DNA from: Streptococcaceae bacterium AM104-57 | GTDB taxonomy: Bacteria > Bacillota > Bacilli > Lactobacillales > Streptococcaceae | Assembly: GCA_027659245.1 (NCBI GenBank) | Contig: JAQDPW010000011.1 | Coordinates: 1-45,357 of the forward strand | Direction: 5' to 3' | DNA: 45,357 nt | In this document: in pieces, positions 7,599-16,524 of the stretch | How the letters are laid out: each line of letters begins with the position of its first letter | How positions within the stretch are numbered: position 1 is the first letter of the stretch | Notes under the pieces: generated by a model | Seen by the model: the letters and a program-made list of their open reading frames with translations, nothing else | The model's database searches: none | Told to the model about the DNA's origin: nothing | Program-made: the position numbers and the translations under genes

Positions 7599-8354
7599 AT
7601 GGACTTAATGTGTCAGGATATTCACTTTGGAATCGGAGAGAAAACAATTCTCAAAGGAGTCTCACTTAAACTTGAGGGCAACCAATTTCATACCATTTTA
7701 GGACCAAATGGCAGTGGGAAGACTAGCTTGCTGAAACTCCTCTATCGACAGGAAAAGCCTGATCAGGGCTTGATTTCTCTAGATGGAAAGCCACTGGAAC
7801 AATTGAGCGTCAAGGAAACGGCAAAGCAGATGGCAGTCGTCACGCAGTTTAATCAACTTCAGTTTGATTGTACGGTTGAGGAGATTGTCATGCTGGGTAG
7901 AACACCCCATCTCTCTTTCTTGCAAAAGGAAAAAGACAGAGACTTTGCTTTGGTTGAGGATGCTTTGGTCAAGGTAGATCTGCTTGAAAAGAGAAATCGA
8001 CTCTACTCTTCTTTGTCAGGAGGAGAGAAGCAGCGGGTTCTGTTAGCACGCGCCTTGGCCCAAGAGCCGACTCTCTTGCTCTTAGATGAACCGACCAATC
8101 ATTTGGATATCAAATATCAGCTAGACTTATTGACCATTGTCAAAAATCTTCAGATCAATGTGCTAGCTGTCTTGCATGATATTCAGCTAGCTTGTCGCTA
8201 TTCAGACTATCTCTACCTAATGAAAGAAGGGGAGATTGTTTACCAAGGTACTCCAAAAGAGACCATCACACCCGAGTCATTGCAGGCTGTCTATGGCATT
8301 CAAAGTAAGGTAACTTGGACAGAAGATCAGCAAGCCATGATTCACTATTTATAA
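7599..8354 (+). CDS. Iron-siderophore ABC transporter ATPase, FecE-type, 251 aa
   Basis: This cytoplasmic ATPase drives siderophore import. The Walker A motif GPNGSGKT is at residues 35-42, the Q-loop near VTQFNQ, the signature LSGGEKQ at 139-145, the Walker B LLLLDE at 159-164 and the switch histidine in LAVLHD at 193. The start lies directly behind the permease stop with GGGAGGTGAGG upstream, indicating tight coupling. The closest families are ferric siderophore and cobalamin ATPases. Context with a FatB-like lipoprotein and an esterase favours siderophore. Confidence 0.92.
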   Translation: MDLMCQDIHFGIGEKTILKGVSLKLEGNQFHTILGPNGSGKTSLLKLLYRQEKPDQGLISLDGKPLEQLSVKETAKQMAVVTQFNQLQFDCTVEEIVMLGRTPHLSFLQKEKDRDFALVEDALVKVDLLEKRNRLYSSLSGGEKQRVLLARALAQEPTLLLLDEPTNHLDIKYQLDLLTIVKNLQINVLAVLHDIQLACRYSDYLYLMKEGEIVYQGTPKETITPESLQAVYGIQSKVTWTEDQQAMIHYL

Positions 8355-8377
8355 AAAATGAAAAGGAAAATAAAAAC

Positions 8378-9388
8378 ATGAAAAAAACACTTAGTCTTTT
8401 ACTTGTAACAGTAGCTACCTTATCTTTGGCAGCTTGTGGTAACGCATCTAAAGAAACAGCAACGGCACCGGCTACAACAGAAGTCAGTCAAAAAGCTAAT
8501 ACAGAAACCAGCTATCCTGTAACTATCAAAACTTATGATGCCAAAGGAAACGAAGTCGAACAAGTCTTTGAAAAGGCTCCTGAAAAGGTCATCACCAACA
8601 ATCTTTCAACAACTGAAATTCTACTTGAACTTGGTTTGAAGGATAAAATTGCCGGTATGCTCAATCCTGATAATGCCGTAACTGGTAAATACAAGGAAGC
8701 AATTGAAGCTATCCCTCATATTGGTGATAAAAAATCAGTCTCACAAGAAACGGTTCTTTCTTATGAACCAGACGCTTTGATGGGACGTAACATGATGTTT
8801 TCTGAAAAGTCAATGGGAACTATCAGTGCTTGGAATGAAAACAAAATCCCTGTTTATACGCAAAAAGCTTCACTTTCAACTATCCAACAAGATTTAGGAA
8901 ATATCGTAGAAGATGTGAAGAATCTTGGTACCATTTTCAATGTCCAAGACAAGGCGAATCAATACGCAGAACAATTACAAGCTAAAATCGATGCGGTTAA
9001 AAAAGCCAACCCAGAAATACAGGGTGAAAAGAAAAAGGCTTTGATTATGGTGGCCTACAATGATGAAACCTTTGGTGCCTACAAGTCAGCCCTACAAGAA
9101 AGTTTGCTCAACCAACTTGGTTATACCAATGTCGCAACAGGAACATCTGGTTTGACCTTGGAAAACTTAGTATCAATGGATCCAGAGTTGATTATCTATG
9201 TAACCAGCGACCGTAATCAAAAGTTGGATGAAAAAGCAGTGGATTTGATGAAGGCAAATGCTGTTTTGGAAAATGTACCAGCAATCAAGAATCAAAAAAT
9301 CATGACCATCTCTTACGATGAGTTGATGGACTACGGTCCAGCAGTGATTGATTCACTTGAAAAAATCAATGACTTTATCAAGAAATAA
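8378..9388 (+). CDS. Siderophore-binding lipoprotein, FatB/FhuD-like, 336 aa
   Basis: This surface lipoprotein would capture the iron-siderophore complex and pass it to the permease. A signal peptide with lipobox LSLAAC is present, with lipidated Cys20 followed by a Ser/Thr/Ala-rich linker. The periplasmic-binding fold begins at about residue 65 (EKAPEKVITNNLSTTEILLELGLKDKIAGM) and includes SYEPDALMGRN and LVSMDPELIIYV, typical of type III binding proteins. The start at ATG 8378 was chosen because AAAAGGAAA lies upstream and the signal peptide begins there. It ends overlapping the esterase frame. The specific ligand cannot be read from the sequence. Confidence 0.92.
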   Translation: MKKTLSLLLVTVATLSLAACGNASKETATAPATTEVSQKANTETSYPVTIKTYDAKGNEVEQVFEKAPEKVITNNLSTTEILLELGLKDKIAGMLNPDNAVTGKYKEAIEAIPHIGDKKSVSQETVLSYEPDALMGRNMMFSEKSMGTISAWNENKIPVYTQKASLSTIQQDLGNIVEDVKNLGTIFNVQDKANQYAEQLQAKIDAVKKANPEIQGEKKKALIMVAYNDETFGAYKSALQESLLNQLGYTNVATGTSGLTLENLVSMDPELIIYVTSDRNQKLDEKAVDLMKANAVLENVPAIKNQKIMTISYDELMDYGPAVIDSLEKINDFIKK

Positions 9389-10064
9389 GGAGTTTAACTG
9401 GGAAGGGATTCAGGTTAGGGTCAGCCTTCCTTCAAACTATGATCCTCAACAAGCCTATCCAGTTGTGCTTTTAAATGATGGGGAACTAGATTATTTATCA
9501 TACCTATCCCAATCTGTGATTTTGGTGGGCTTGATTCCAGAAAATCGCTTGAATGACTTTACACCCTGGCAGTCTAAGGCTTTGAAAGAAGGGGCTCCAG
9601 ATTTTGATGGAAAGGTAGATGCCTACCATCAAAAGCTCTTTCAAGGAATTTTAAAAATTCTAAAGAAAGATTACTTGATTGATGAAAGTAGGATTGCTTA
9701 TGGTGGCTATTCACTGGGCGGTCTTGCTGCTGTTTATAGTCTCTATAGTAACCATCTTCCTGCGACCTGTATCTTTTCTATCTGTGGTTCTTTCTGGTAT
9801 CCAGACTTTACAGACTATTGCAGGGAACATGACTTGATACAGAGCCAAAGTCTGATTTATCTGCAAAATGGTCAGACAGAAGGTGCCAATCATTCCAATC
9901 GTCTGTCTAAGGCTCCTATTTTTGCAAGGGATCTACATAATTTAATTTCAGAAGCAGTTCCCTCAACATATTCCACCTTTGATGCATATGGGCATCATGA
10001 AGCTCTCGACCAACGCTATCAACATTTTTGTGATTGGCTAAGGAAAGAGTGGAAGCTTACGTAA
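9369..10064 (+). CDS. Siderophore esterase-like alpha/beta hydrolase (IroE/BesA/Fes family), 231 aa
   Basis: The protein has a GGYSLGG nucleophile elbow with Ser115 and a C-terminal YGHHEA segment supplying the likely catalytic His. The VSLPSNYDPQQAYPVVLLNDG start resembles esterase D-like enzymes that hydrolyse trilactone siderophores. Linked to a siderophore transporter it probably releases iron in the cytoplasm by cleaving the imported ligand. No signal peptide is seen. The start is uncertain. ATG 9369 overlaps the lipoprotein gene by 20 nt and has a poor ribosome site, while a good AAGGAG (9387-9392) has no ATG, GTG or TTG in frame after it. A terminator follows 9 nt after the stop. Confidence 0.8.
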   Translation: MTLSRNKEFNWEGIQVRVSLPSNYDPQQAYPVVLLNDGELDYLSYLSQSVILVGLIPENRLNDFTPWQSKALKEGAPDFDGKVDAYHQKLFQGILKILKKDYLIDESRIAYGGYSLGGLAAVYSLYSNHLPATCIFSICGSFWYPDFTDYCREHDLIQSQSLIYLQNGQTEGANHSNRLSKAPIFARDLHNLISEAVPSTYSTFDAYGHHEALDQRYQHFCDWLRKEWKLT

Positions 10065-10072
10065 AAATCTAG

Positions 10073-10107
10073 TACTCTCTGTTTAGGATGGACAGAGAGT
10101 ATTTTTC
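10073..10107 (+). terminator. Terminator of the siderophore operon
   Basis: TACTCTCTGT (10073-10082) pairs perfectly with ACAGAGAGTA (10092-10101), followed by TTTTTCTT. Confidence 0.85.
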
Positions 10108-10184
10108 TTGCCTTTAATCGGGTATGTTTTTACATTTCGGAGTGATTATCCAAACCGAAAGTTTAACTGAAATGCATCAAAATG

Positions 10185-10193
10185 TGGTATAAT
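10185..10193 (+). promoter_or_regulatory. Extended -10 promoter of the RNA helicase gene
   Basis: TGGTATAAT at 10185-10193. A weak -35 candidate TTAACT lies 19 bp upstream. The helicase ATG is 27 nt downstream with CGAGGATATT as ribosome site. Confidence 0.65.
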
Positions 10194-10220
10194 GAGTAGA
10201 TAGATAGAATCGAGGATATT

Positions 10221-11564
10221 ATGTCATTTACGAAATTTAAATTTAAAAAATATATAGAAGAAGCTTTGGAGAAGTTGAAGTTTACGACTCCTACCGAGGT
10301 GCAGGATAAGTTAATTCCCATTGTTTTGGCAGGTCGTGACTTGGTCGGTGAATCAAAAACAGGTTCAGGGAAGACTCATACTTTCTTGTTACCGATTTTC
10401 CAACAGTTGGATGAAGAGAGCGATAGCGTGCAGGCAGTTATCACAGCTCCAAGTCGTGAATTAGCGACTCAGATTTACCAAGCAGCTCGTCAGATTGCAG
10501 GACATTCAGAAGTCGAGATACGCGTTGTTAACTATGTTGGTGGTACAGATAAGGACCGCCAAATTGAAAAACTGGCAAGCAACCAGCCCCATATTGTTAT
10601 CGGAACACCAGGTCGTATCTATGATTTGGTAAAATCTGGTGATCTTGCCATCCACAAGGCTAAGACCTTTGTAGTCGATGAAGCCGACATGACCTTGGAT
10701 ATGGGATTCTTGGAGACGGTTGATAAGATTGCAGGAAGTCTTCCGAAAGACTTGCAGTTCATGGTCTTTTCAGCGACTATCCCGCAAAAATTGCAACCAT
10801 TCTTGAAAAAATACTTGTCTAATCCAGTTATGGAGAAAATCAAGACCAAAACAGTTATCTCAGATACCATTGATAACTGGTTGATTTCGACTAAAGGTCG
10901 TGATAAGAATGCCCAGATTTATGAATTGACTCAAGTCATGCATCCATATCTTGCCATGATTTTTGTCAATACTAAGACACGTGCAGATGAATTGCATACA
11001 TACTTAACAGCCCAAGGCTTGAAAGTAGCTAAGATTCATGGAGACATTGCACCTCGTGAACGTAAACGTATCATGAATCAGGTGAAAAATCTTGATTTTG
11101 AGTATATCGTAGCAACTGACCTGGCTGCGCGTGGGATTGACATCGAAGGTGTCAGCCACGTTATCAACGATGCTATTCCACAAGACTTGTCCTTCTTTGT
11201 TCACCGTGTTGGACGAACTGGACGTAATGGTCTACCAGGTACAGCTATCACCCTTTATCAGCCAAGCGATGACTCTGATATTCGTGAGTTAGAGAAATTA
11301 GGAATTAAGTTTGTACCCAAGGTGGTTAAAGACGGAGAATTCCAAGACACTTATGACCGTGACCGTCGTGCCAATCGTGAGAAGAAACAGGAAAAACTGG
11401 ATATCGAAATGATTGGCTTGGTTAAAAAGAAAAAGAAAAAAGTCAAACCAGGATATAAGAAAAAAATCCAGTGGGCGGTTGATGAAAAACGCCGTAAAAC
11501 CAAGCGAGCAGAAAGTCGTGCTCGTGGACGTGCAGAGCGAAAAGCTAAGCGCCAGACGTTTTAA
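10221..11564 (+). CDS. cshB: DEAD-box RNA helicase, CshB-like, 447 aa
   Basis: This ATP-dependent RNA helicase probably acts in RNA decay, ribosome assembly or cold adaptation. The Q motif region TTPTEVQ lies near residues 22-28, motif I SKTGSGKT at 45-52, DEAD at 153-156, motif III SAT near 180, ARGID near 300 and HRVGRTGR near 325. The C-terminal about 60 residues are extremely rich in Lys and Arg (VKKKKKKVKPGYKKK), a tail suited to RNA binding. The length and basic tail match CshB better than the longer CshA. It is monocistronic, bounded by its own promoter and terminator. The symbol is assigned by resemblance. Confidence 0.88.
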   Translation: MSFTKFKFKKYIEEALEKLKFTTPTEVQDKLIPIVLAGRDLVGESKTGSGKTHTFLLPIFQQLDEESDSVQAVITAPSRELATQIYQAARQIAGHSEVEIRVVNYVGGTDKDRQIEKLASNQPHIVIGTPGRIYDLVKSGDLAIHKAKTFVVDEADMTLDMGFLETVDKIAGSLPKDLQFMVFSATIPQKLQPFLKKYLSNPVMEKIKTKTVISDTIDNWLISTKGRDKNAQIYELTQVMHPYLAMIFVNTKTRADELHTYLTAQGLKVAKIHGDIAPRERKRIMNQVKNLDFEYIVATDLAARGIDIEGVSHVINDAIPQDLSFFVHRVGRTGRNGLPGTAITLYQPSDDSDIRELEKLGIKFVPKVVKDGEFQDTYDRDRRANREKKQEKLDIEMIGLVKKKKKKVKPGYKKKIQWAVDEKRRKTKRAESRARGRAERKAKRQTF

Positions 11565-11572
11565 GAATGAGG

Positions 11573-11607
11573 ACAGTAGAACCAAGTCGGTTTTACTGTT
11601 TTTTTAT
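11573..11607 (+). terminator. Terminator of the helicase gene
   Basis: ACAGTAGAACC (11573-11583) pairs with GGTTTTACTGT (11589-11599) with one wobble, followed by a T-run. Confidence 0.8.
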
Positions 11608-11738
11608 AGTTCTACATTGAAATTGTCAGAATTCATAAGTAGATGATGTTAAAAACTTAAAATTTAATCAGATCATTCTTTTAAATTTCTGAAGTTTATA
11701 ATATACTTAAATTAAAAGTAGATTATTGGAGAAGGTAA

Positions 11739-11957
11739 ATGAAAATGAAAATAAAAATGAAAGACTTTATTGCTGGGATTGGTGAAATAAATGTTATTGT
11801 TTATTTGATATATGTGTGTACTGGTCTCGCTCCTCTCTTTCATATATTGATTATTGGTTCAGAAGTGACTACTGGAAAAATAGTTTTAACTATCTTAGGC
11901 GTACTTTATGCTATCTTTTTAACGATTGCTAGAATTTATCGAAAGTTTTTCTGGTAA
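11739..11957 (+). CDS. Small membrane protein, 72 aa
   Basis: The ATG follows GGAGAAGG (11728-11735). Two hydrophobic segments are visible at about residues 12-37 and 43-65, between a Lys-rich N-terminus (MKMKIKMKD) and a basic C-terminus (RIYRKFFW). The topology suggests a two-helix membrane hairpin with both ends in the cytoplasm. No family is recognised. It lies between the helicase and guaA and shares the bidirectional terminator at 11976. Confidence 0.6.
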   Translation: MKMKIKMKDFIAGIGEINVIVYLIYVCTGLAPLFHILIIGSEVTTGKIVLTILGVLYAIFLTIARIYRKFFW

Positions 11958-11975
11958 GAATCATCATGAAATATT

Positions 11976-12008
11976 AAAATCCCATCAGAAATTCTCTGAT
12001 GGGATTTT
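11976..12008. terminator. Bidirectional terminator between small membrane gene and guaA
   Basis: AAAATCCCATCAGA (11976-11989) and TCTGATGGGATTTT (11995-12008) form a perfect 14-bp stem with a 5-nt loop, T-rich on both strands. Confidence 0.9.
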
Positions 12009-12027
12009 AGACTTTAATATTATGATT

Positions 12028-13590
12028 TTATTCCCACTCAACAGTTGCAGGTGGTTTACTTGTAATATCGTAGACGATACGGTTAACGTGGTCAACTTCG
12101 TTTACGATACGGACTGAGATTTTCTGGAGCACTTCCCAAGGAATCTTAGCGAAGTCAGCTGTCATTCCATCGATAGAAGTGATAGCACGGATAGCGATGG
12201 TATAGTCATAAGTACGGCCATCTCCCATAACACCTACGGAACGAACGCCAGTATTAACAGTGAAGTATTGCCAGATGTCGCGGTCAAGACCAGCTTTAGC
12301 GATTTCTTCACGAAGGATAGCGTCTGATTCGCGAACTGTTTCAAGCTTTTCTTCTGTGATTTCACCCATGACACGGATAGCAAGCCCTGGACCTGGGAAT
12401 GGTTGACGCCATACGATGTGGTCTGGCATACCAAGCTCTGTACCAAGAGCACGAACTTCATCCTTGTAAAGAGTGTTGAGTGGCTCGATCAGTTCAAACT
12501 GCATATCTTCAGGAAGTCCACCTACGTTGTGATGAGACTTGATGGTTTGAGCAGTATCGGTACCAGACTCAATCACGTCAGTATAAAGAGTTCCTTGAGC
12601 AAGGAATTTCACATCTGTTAGTTTGCTTGCTTCGTCATCAAAGACATAAACAAACTCGTTACCGATAATCTTCCGTTTTTGTTCAGGATCAGATACACCA
12701 GCCAATTTATCAAGGAAACGTTTAGCAGCATCTGCTTTGACAATGTTCAAACCAAACTTACCACCAAGCATATCCATAACTTGGTCAGCTTCACCTTTAC
12801 GGAGAAGACCGTGGTCTACAAAAATACAGATCAATTGATCCCCGATGGCTTTTTGTAGCAGAACCCCAACAACAGAAGAGTCAACACCACCAGAAAGTCC
12901 GAGGAGAACACGTTTGTCTCCAACTTTCTCACGGATTTGTTTGATTTGCATCTCAATGAAGTTATCCATAGTCCAGTCACCTTTGGCACCACAGATATTT
13001 AAAGCAAAGTTACGCAAAATATCATAACCGTGAACTGAGTGACGAACCTCTGGGTGGAATTGGATACCATAGATTTTTTTATCTGGATTTTCGATGGATG
13101 CGTATGGGCAGTCCGCTGATGTTCCAGTACGAACGAAATCAGCAGGAATTTCAGTAACCGCGTCACCATGGCTCATCAAGACTAGTTGCTCATCTGGAGT
13201 ACCCGCAAAAAGAGCTGATTCTGTGTGAGTCAATGTTGATTGACCATATTCACGGTTTCCAGCATCACCTGCAGGAACAACTTTACCACCAAGCTTGTGG
13301 GTTAATAGCTGCATACCGTAACAAATTCCTAAAATTGGAATACCGAGTTCAAAAATTTCTGGGTCAATATCAAATGATCCTTCTTCGTAAACAGAGTTTG
13401 GACCACCTGAAAGTACAATCCCGACAGGATTGATAGCCCGGACTTCGTCAGCCGAAATCTTGTGACTTTTTAGTTCTGAAAAGACACCAATCTCACGGAT
13501 ACGACGTGAGATAAGTTGGTTATACTGGCTACCATAGTCCAGTACGATGATCTTTTCGACATCTTGCAAATCAGTTGAAATGTTGCTCAT
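12028..13590 (-). CDS. guaA: GMP synthase (glutamine-hydrolysing), 520 aa
   Basis: The enzyme converts XMP to GMP using ATP and glutamine in guanine nucleotide synthesis. The N-terminal class I glutamine amidotransferase domain shows GICYGMQ with nucleophile Cys90 and QFHPEVRHS with the catalytic His. The ATP-pyrophosphatase domain shows [11 protein letters not shown]. The dimerization domain ends with the conserved [11 protein letters not shown]. The length is typical. The start has AAAGGGAAAAG upstream. The gene is divergent from the GntR regulator at 13731, which might sense the same pathway, though this is not shown. Confidence 0.97.
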   Translation of the reverse strand: MSNISTDLQDVEKIIVLDYGSQYNQLISRRIREIGVFSELKSHKISADEVRAINPVGIVLSGGPNSVYEEGSFDIDPEIFELGIPILGICYGMQLLTHKLGGKVVPAGDAGNREYGQSTLTHTESALFAGTPDEQLVLMSHGDAVTEIPADFVRTGTSADCPYASIENPDKKIYGIQFHPEVRHSVHGYDILRNFALNICGAKGDWTMDNFIEMQIKQIREKVGDKRVLLGLSGGVDSSVVGVLLQKAIGDQLICIFVDHGLLRKGEADQVMDMLGGKFGLNIVKADAAKRFLDKLAGVSDPEQKRKIIGNEFVYVFDDEASKLTDVKFLAQGTLYTDVIESGTDTAQTIKSHHNVGGLPEDMQFELIEPLNTLYKDEVRALGTELGMPDHIVWRQPFPGPGLAIRVMGEITEEKLETVRESDAILREEIAKAGLDRDIWQYFTVNTGVRSVGVMGDGRTYDYTIAIRAITSIDGMTADFAKIPWEVLQKISVRIVNEVDHVNRIVYDITSKPPATVEWE

Positions 13591-13625
13591 CTTTTCCCTT
13601 TCTTAAAAGAAATATCTTCTTGAAT

Positions 13626-13655
13626 ATTCTATCATAAATGACCTAGAATTACCAA
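13626..13655 (-). promoter_or_regulatory. Probable guaA promoter
   Basis: On the minus strand, a weak TTGGTA (13655-13650), an 18-bp spacer and TAGAAT (13631-13626) with a TGA extension lie 36 nt upstream of guaA. Confidence 0.5.
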
Positions 13656-13670
13656 CCAAACAAGTACGGT

Positions 13671-13700
13671 TTGACTTTTCCCCATAAGATACGGTACAAT
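13671..13700 (+). promoter_or_regulatory. Promoter of the GntR regulator gene
   Basis: TTGACT (13671-13676), an 18-bp spacer and TACAAT (13695-13700) lie 30 nt upstream of the ATG at 13731. Confidence 0.65.
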
Positions 13701-13730
13701 GGAAAAAATAAAGAAAAGAAGTGAGCACGC

Positions 13731-14429
13731 ATGTTACCAGCTTATATGAAAATTCACGATCAAATCAAGAAAGATATTGATGAGGGAAATTGGAAAATTG
13801 GGGAAAGACTTCCAAGTGAGCGAGATTTAGCAGAAGAATTTGCCGTTAGCCGCATGACCTTACGTCAAGCAATCTCTCTTTTGGTTGAAGAAGGGGTTTT
13901 GGAACGACGTGTAGGGAGTGGCACCTTTGTTTCAAGTACACGTGTTCAGGAAAAAATGCGTGGGACGACTAGTTTTACGGAAATTGTGAAGGCTCAGGGT
14001 AAAACACCATCGAGTCATCTGATTTCCTATCGTCGAACTATTCCGAATGAGCAAGAAGTTGAAAAATTAGGGATCAAGGCCACTGACAATATCATTCGGA
14101 TGGAACGTGTCCGCTATGCAGATAAGGTTCCTGTTGTCTATGAAGTGGCTTCGATTCCTGAGAAATTTATCAAAAATTTCAAAAAAGAAGAAGTAACTAA
14201 GCACTTCTTTCAAACCTTACAACAACATGGTTATCGAATTGGTAAATCTCACCAGACCATTTATGCCCGCCTAGCCAAGGAAAAAATTGCTTATTACTTA
14301 GAGGTTGAAAAAGGGCATGCTATATTAGGACTGACTCAGGTGTCTTACTTTGATGATGGGACAGCTTTTGAGTATGTAAAGAGCCAATACGTTGGGGAAC
14401 GTTTTGAGTTTTATCTAGAAAATAATTAG
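13731..14429 (+). CDS. GntR-family transcriptional regulator with UTRA domain (HutC subfamily), 232 aa
   Basis: The protein has an N-terminal winged helix (residues 1-70: YMKIHDQIKKDI ... LPSERDLAEEFAVSRMTLRQAI ... LERRVGSGTFV), the standard GntR signature. A UTRA effector domain from about residue 85 to the end follows, with IIRMERVRYADKVPVVYEVASIP. UTRA domains bind small metabolites, often sugars or amino compounds. The effector cannot be deduced here. The gene is divergent from guaA and precedes metK behind a terminator. In pneumococcus a GntR gene also sits beside guaA, by my recollection. Confidence 0.9.
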   Translation: MLPAYMKIHDQIKKDIDEGNWKIGERLPSERDLAEEFAVSRMTLRQAISLLVEEGVLERRVGSGTFVSSTRVQEKMRGTTSFTEIVKAQGKTPSSHLISYRRTIPNEQEVEKLGIKATDNIIRMERVRYADKVPVVYEVASIPEKFIKNFKKEEVTKHFFQTLQQHGYRIGKSHQTIYARLAKEKIAYYLEVEKGHAILGLTQVSYFDDGTAFEYVKSQYVGERFEFYLENN

Positions 14430-14440
14430 TCTTTTAGTTT

Positions 14441-14484
14441 TCTCTTGAAGCAGGATTTTTACTCTTGCTTTAGGAGATTTTTTG
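14441..14484 (+). terminator. Probable terminator of the GntR gene
   Basis: An imperfect stem joins TCTC...GAAGCA and TGCTTTAGGAGA around an AT-rich loop and is followed by TTTTTT near 14478-14483. Confidence 0.55.
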
Positions 14485-14562
14485 ATCTTGTATTCATGTA
14501 AAAAAGACTGGTTGGGAAATGAGAGAAAAAAAGCAATAATCTAGGCATTTTTCTAGAAATCG

Positions 14563-14571
14563 TGTTATAAT
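14563..14571 (+). promoter_or_regulatory. Extended -10 promoter of metK
   Basis: TGTTATAAT at 14563-14571 predicts initiation at about 14578, exactly at the first base of the riboswitch closing stem. The -35 candidate TAGGCA (14542-14547) is weak. Confidence 0.7.
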
Positions 14572-14576
14572 AGTTA

Positions 14577-14670
14577 GGTTATATGGTCCCGATAAGGTGG
14601 TAGGATTGATTGTAAATACTATTTCTACCAGTTCTTTGTAACTCTATAACGAATATTTTTTAAGGGGGGA
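14577..14670 (+). promoter_or_regulatory. SMK-box (SAM-III) riboswitch of metK
   Basis: GTTATA (14578-14583) pairs with TATAAC (14645-14650) to close the element, an internal stem GGTAG/CTACC lies between them, and TCCC (14587-14590) can pair with the Shine-Dalgarno run AAGGGGGGA (14662-14670). This is the known architecture of the SMK box, which sequesters the metK ribosome binding site when S-adenosylmethionine is bound. The location directly before metK in a lactic-acid-type coccus fits the established distribution. Regulation is thus expected at translation, not termination. Confidence 0.85.
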
Positions 14671-14678
14671 CATTTTTT

Positions 14679-15869
14679 ATGTCAGAACGTAAACTTTTCA
14701 CGTCTGAATCTGTATCTGAGGGGCACCCAGATAAGATTGCAGACCAAATTTCAGATGCTATCTTGGATGCTATTTTAGAGCAGGATCCAGAAGCACACGT
14801 TGCTGCTGAAACAGCTGTTTATACTGGTTCAGTGCATGTCTTTGGTGAAATTTCAACTACTGCTTATGTAGATATTAACCGTGTAGTTCGTGATACCATT
14901 GCAGAGATCGGTTATACCAATACTGAGTATGGATTCTCAGCTGAAACAGTAGGAGTTCATCCATCATTGGTAGAGCAATCTCCAGATATCGCTCAAGGTG
15001 TTAATGAAGCCTTGGAAGTTCGTGGAAATGCTGATAAAGATCCACTTGACTTGATTGGAGCTGGAGACCAAGGTCTCATGTTTGGTTTTGCAGTGGATGA
15101 AACTGAAGAACTCATGCCACTTCCAATCTCACTCAGTCACAAGTTGGTTCGTCGTTTAGCAGAACTTCGTAAGTCTGGTGAAATTAGCTATCTTCGTCCA
15201 GATGCTAAATCTCAAGTTACAGTTGAGTATGATGAAAATGACCAGCCAGTGCGCGTGGATACAGTCGTTATTTCAACTCAACACGATCCAGAAGTGAGCA
15301 ATGAACAGATTCATGAGGATGTGATTAACAAGGTTATCAAGGAAGTGATTCCAGCTTCTTATCTTGACGATGAGACTAAATTCTTCATCAATCCAACTGG
15401 TCGTTTCGTTATCGGAGGTCCTCAAGGGGACTCAGGTTTGACTGGTCGTAAGATCATCGTGGATACCTATGGCGGTTATTCACGTCACGGTGGTGGCGCC
15501 TTCTCTGGTAAGGATGCGACTAAGGTTGACCGTTCAGCATCTTATGCAGCTCGCTATATTGCTAAAAACATTGTTGCTGCAGGCCTTGCTAAGAAAGCAG
15601 AAGTACAATTGGCCTACGCAATCGGTGTAGCTCAACCTGTATCTGTCCGTATCGATACTTTCGGTACAGGAACAGTAGCTGAAAGTAAACTTGAAAAAGC
15701 AGCGCGTCAAATCTTTGACCTTCGCCCAGCAGGGATTATCCAAATGCTGGACCTCAAACGTCCAATCTACCGTCAAACAGCGGCATATGGACATATGGGA
15801 CGTACAGATATCGATCTTCCATGGGAACGCTTGGATAAGGTTGATGCCTTGAAAGAAGCAGTTGAATAA
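14679..15869 (+). CDS. metK: S-adenosylmethionine synthetase, 396 aa
   Basis: The enzyme makes S-adenosylmethionine from methionine and ATP. Conserved blocks are visible: [18 protein letters not shown] near the N-terminus, [12 protein letters not shown] in the middle, [21 protein letters not shown]'s glycine-rich loop and GGGAFSGKD near residue 275. The length equals the bacterial norm. The ATG lies 8 nt after the GGGGGGA ribosome site that the SMK box can mask. It is monocistronic with a terminator 6 nt after the stop. Confidence 0.97.
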   Translation: MSERKLFTSESVSEGHPDKIADQISDAILDAILEQDPEAHVAAETAVYTGSVHVFGEISTTAYVDINRVVRDTIAEIGYTNTEYGFSAETVGVHPSLVEQSPDIAQGVNEALEVRGNADKDPLDLIGAGDQGLMFGFAVDETEELMPLPISLSHKLVRRLAELRKSGEISYLRPDAKSQVTVEYDENDQPVRVDTVVISTQHDPEVSNEQIHEDVINKVIKEVIPASYLDDETKFFINPTGRFVIGGPQGDSGLTGRKIIVDTYGGYSRHGGGAFSGKDATKVDRSASYAARYIAKNIVAAGLAKKAEVQLAYAIGVAQPVSVRIDTFGTGTVAESKLEKAARQIFDLRPAGIIQMLDLKRPIYRQTAAYGHMGRTDIDLPWERLDKVDALKEAVE

Positions 15870-15875
15870 CATAAA

Positions 15876-15903
15876 AAAGGAGTTGTTTTAAACTCCTTTT
15901 TTA
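15876..15903 (+). terminator. metK terminator
   Basis: AAAGGAGTT and AACTCCTTT form a stem with a TTTA loop, followed by a T-run. The IS200 element begins soon after. Confidence 0.85.
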
Positions 15904-16011
15904 CTTTTATTTATGTGACTATTAGTCCGTCTCGCTCCGTGAGGTGCGAGACAAATAAACCACCCGCTATGCGGGTGCGCGTCAAAGGTTATACCCCAAA
16001 AACTCCAAACG

Positions 16012-16020
16012 TGATACAAT
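16012..16020 (+). promoter_or_regulatory. Extended -10 promoter of the IS200 transposase
   Basis: TGATACAAT at 16012-16020 lies 40 nt upstream of the tnpA ATG at 16061. Confidence 0.5.
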
Positions 16021-16060
16021 AAAGGTGTTCAAGCCAATTGTAAAGCGAAAGGAGAAAAAT

Positions 16061-16524
16061 ATGGCACAAAAGGCTCATAGTTTATCGCACACAAAGTGGC
16101 ACTGTTCTATCACATTGTGTTCCCCCCTAAGTATAGACGAAAAGTCATCTATAATCAATATCGAAGTAGTTTAGGCGAAATATTTCATCGCTTGTGTAGT
16201 TATAAAGGAGTTGAAATTATCGAGGGTCACTTAATGCCAGACCATGTACATATGTTAGTAAGTATTCCACCGAGGATAAGTGTTTCAAGTTTCATGGGGT
16301 ATTTAAAAGGAAAAAGTGCACTCATGATGTTTGACAAACACACCAACCTCAAGTACAAGTTTGGGAATCGGCATTTCTGGGCAGAAGGTTATTATGTAAG
16401 TACAGTAGGGCTTAATGAAGCCACAATTAAGAACTATATTCAAGAGCAGGAAAAGCATGATATAGCACTAGATAAATTGAGTGTAAAAGAATATGAGGAT
16501 CCCTTTAGGGATAGTGGTAAGTAA
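16061..16524 (+). pseudogene. tnpA: IS200 transposase tnpA, frameshifted near codon 16
   Basis: The native ATG at 16061 has a strong AAAGGAG site and begins MAQKAHSLSHTKWHC, the usual IS200 N-terminus. After about 16105 the coherent reading continues in another frame (YHIVFPPKYRRKVIY...) to 16524. The total of 464 nt is one short of a multiple of three, consistent with a 1-nt deletion in TGTTCTAT. The remaining frame retains the HUH motif in MPDHVHMLV and the catalytic-Tyr region EGYYVSTVGLNEATIKNYIQEQ. A GTG at 16096 could open a 142-aa product lacking the first strand, but it has no ribosome site. Most likely it is inactive or relies on another IS copy. Confidence 0.8.

Noticed and set aside
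8315..8377. Longer start for the siderophore-binding lipoprotein
   Set aside because: It would place residues ahead of the signal peptide and overlaps the ATPase gene. The lipobox is at the correct distance from ATG 8378.
11413..11646. Extra 77-aa plus-strand ORF inside and after the helicase gene
   Set aside because: It is a shadow of the Lys/Arg-rich helicase tail in another frame, has no ribosome site and ends beyond the helicase terminator.
15534..15872. 112-aa minus-strand ORF within metK
   Set aside because: It is antisense to conserved metK sequence, has no ribosome site and its composition is that of a shadow frame.
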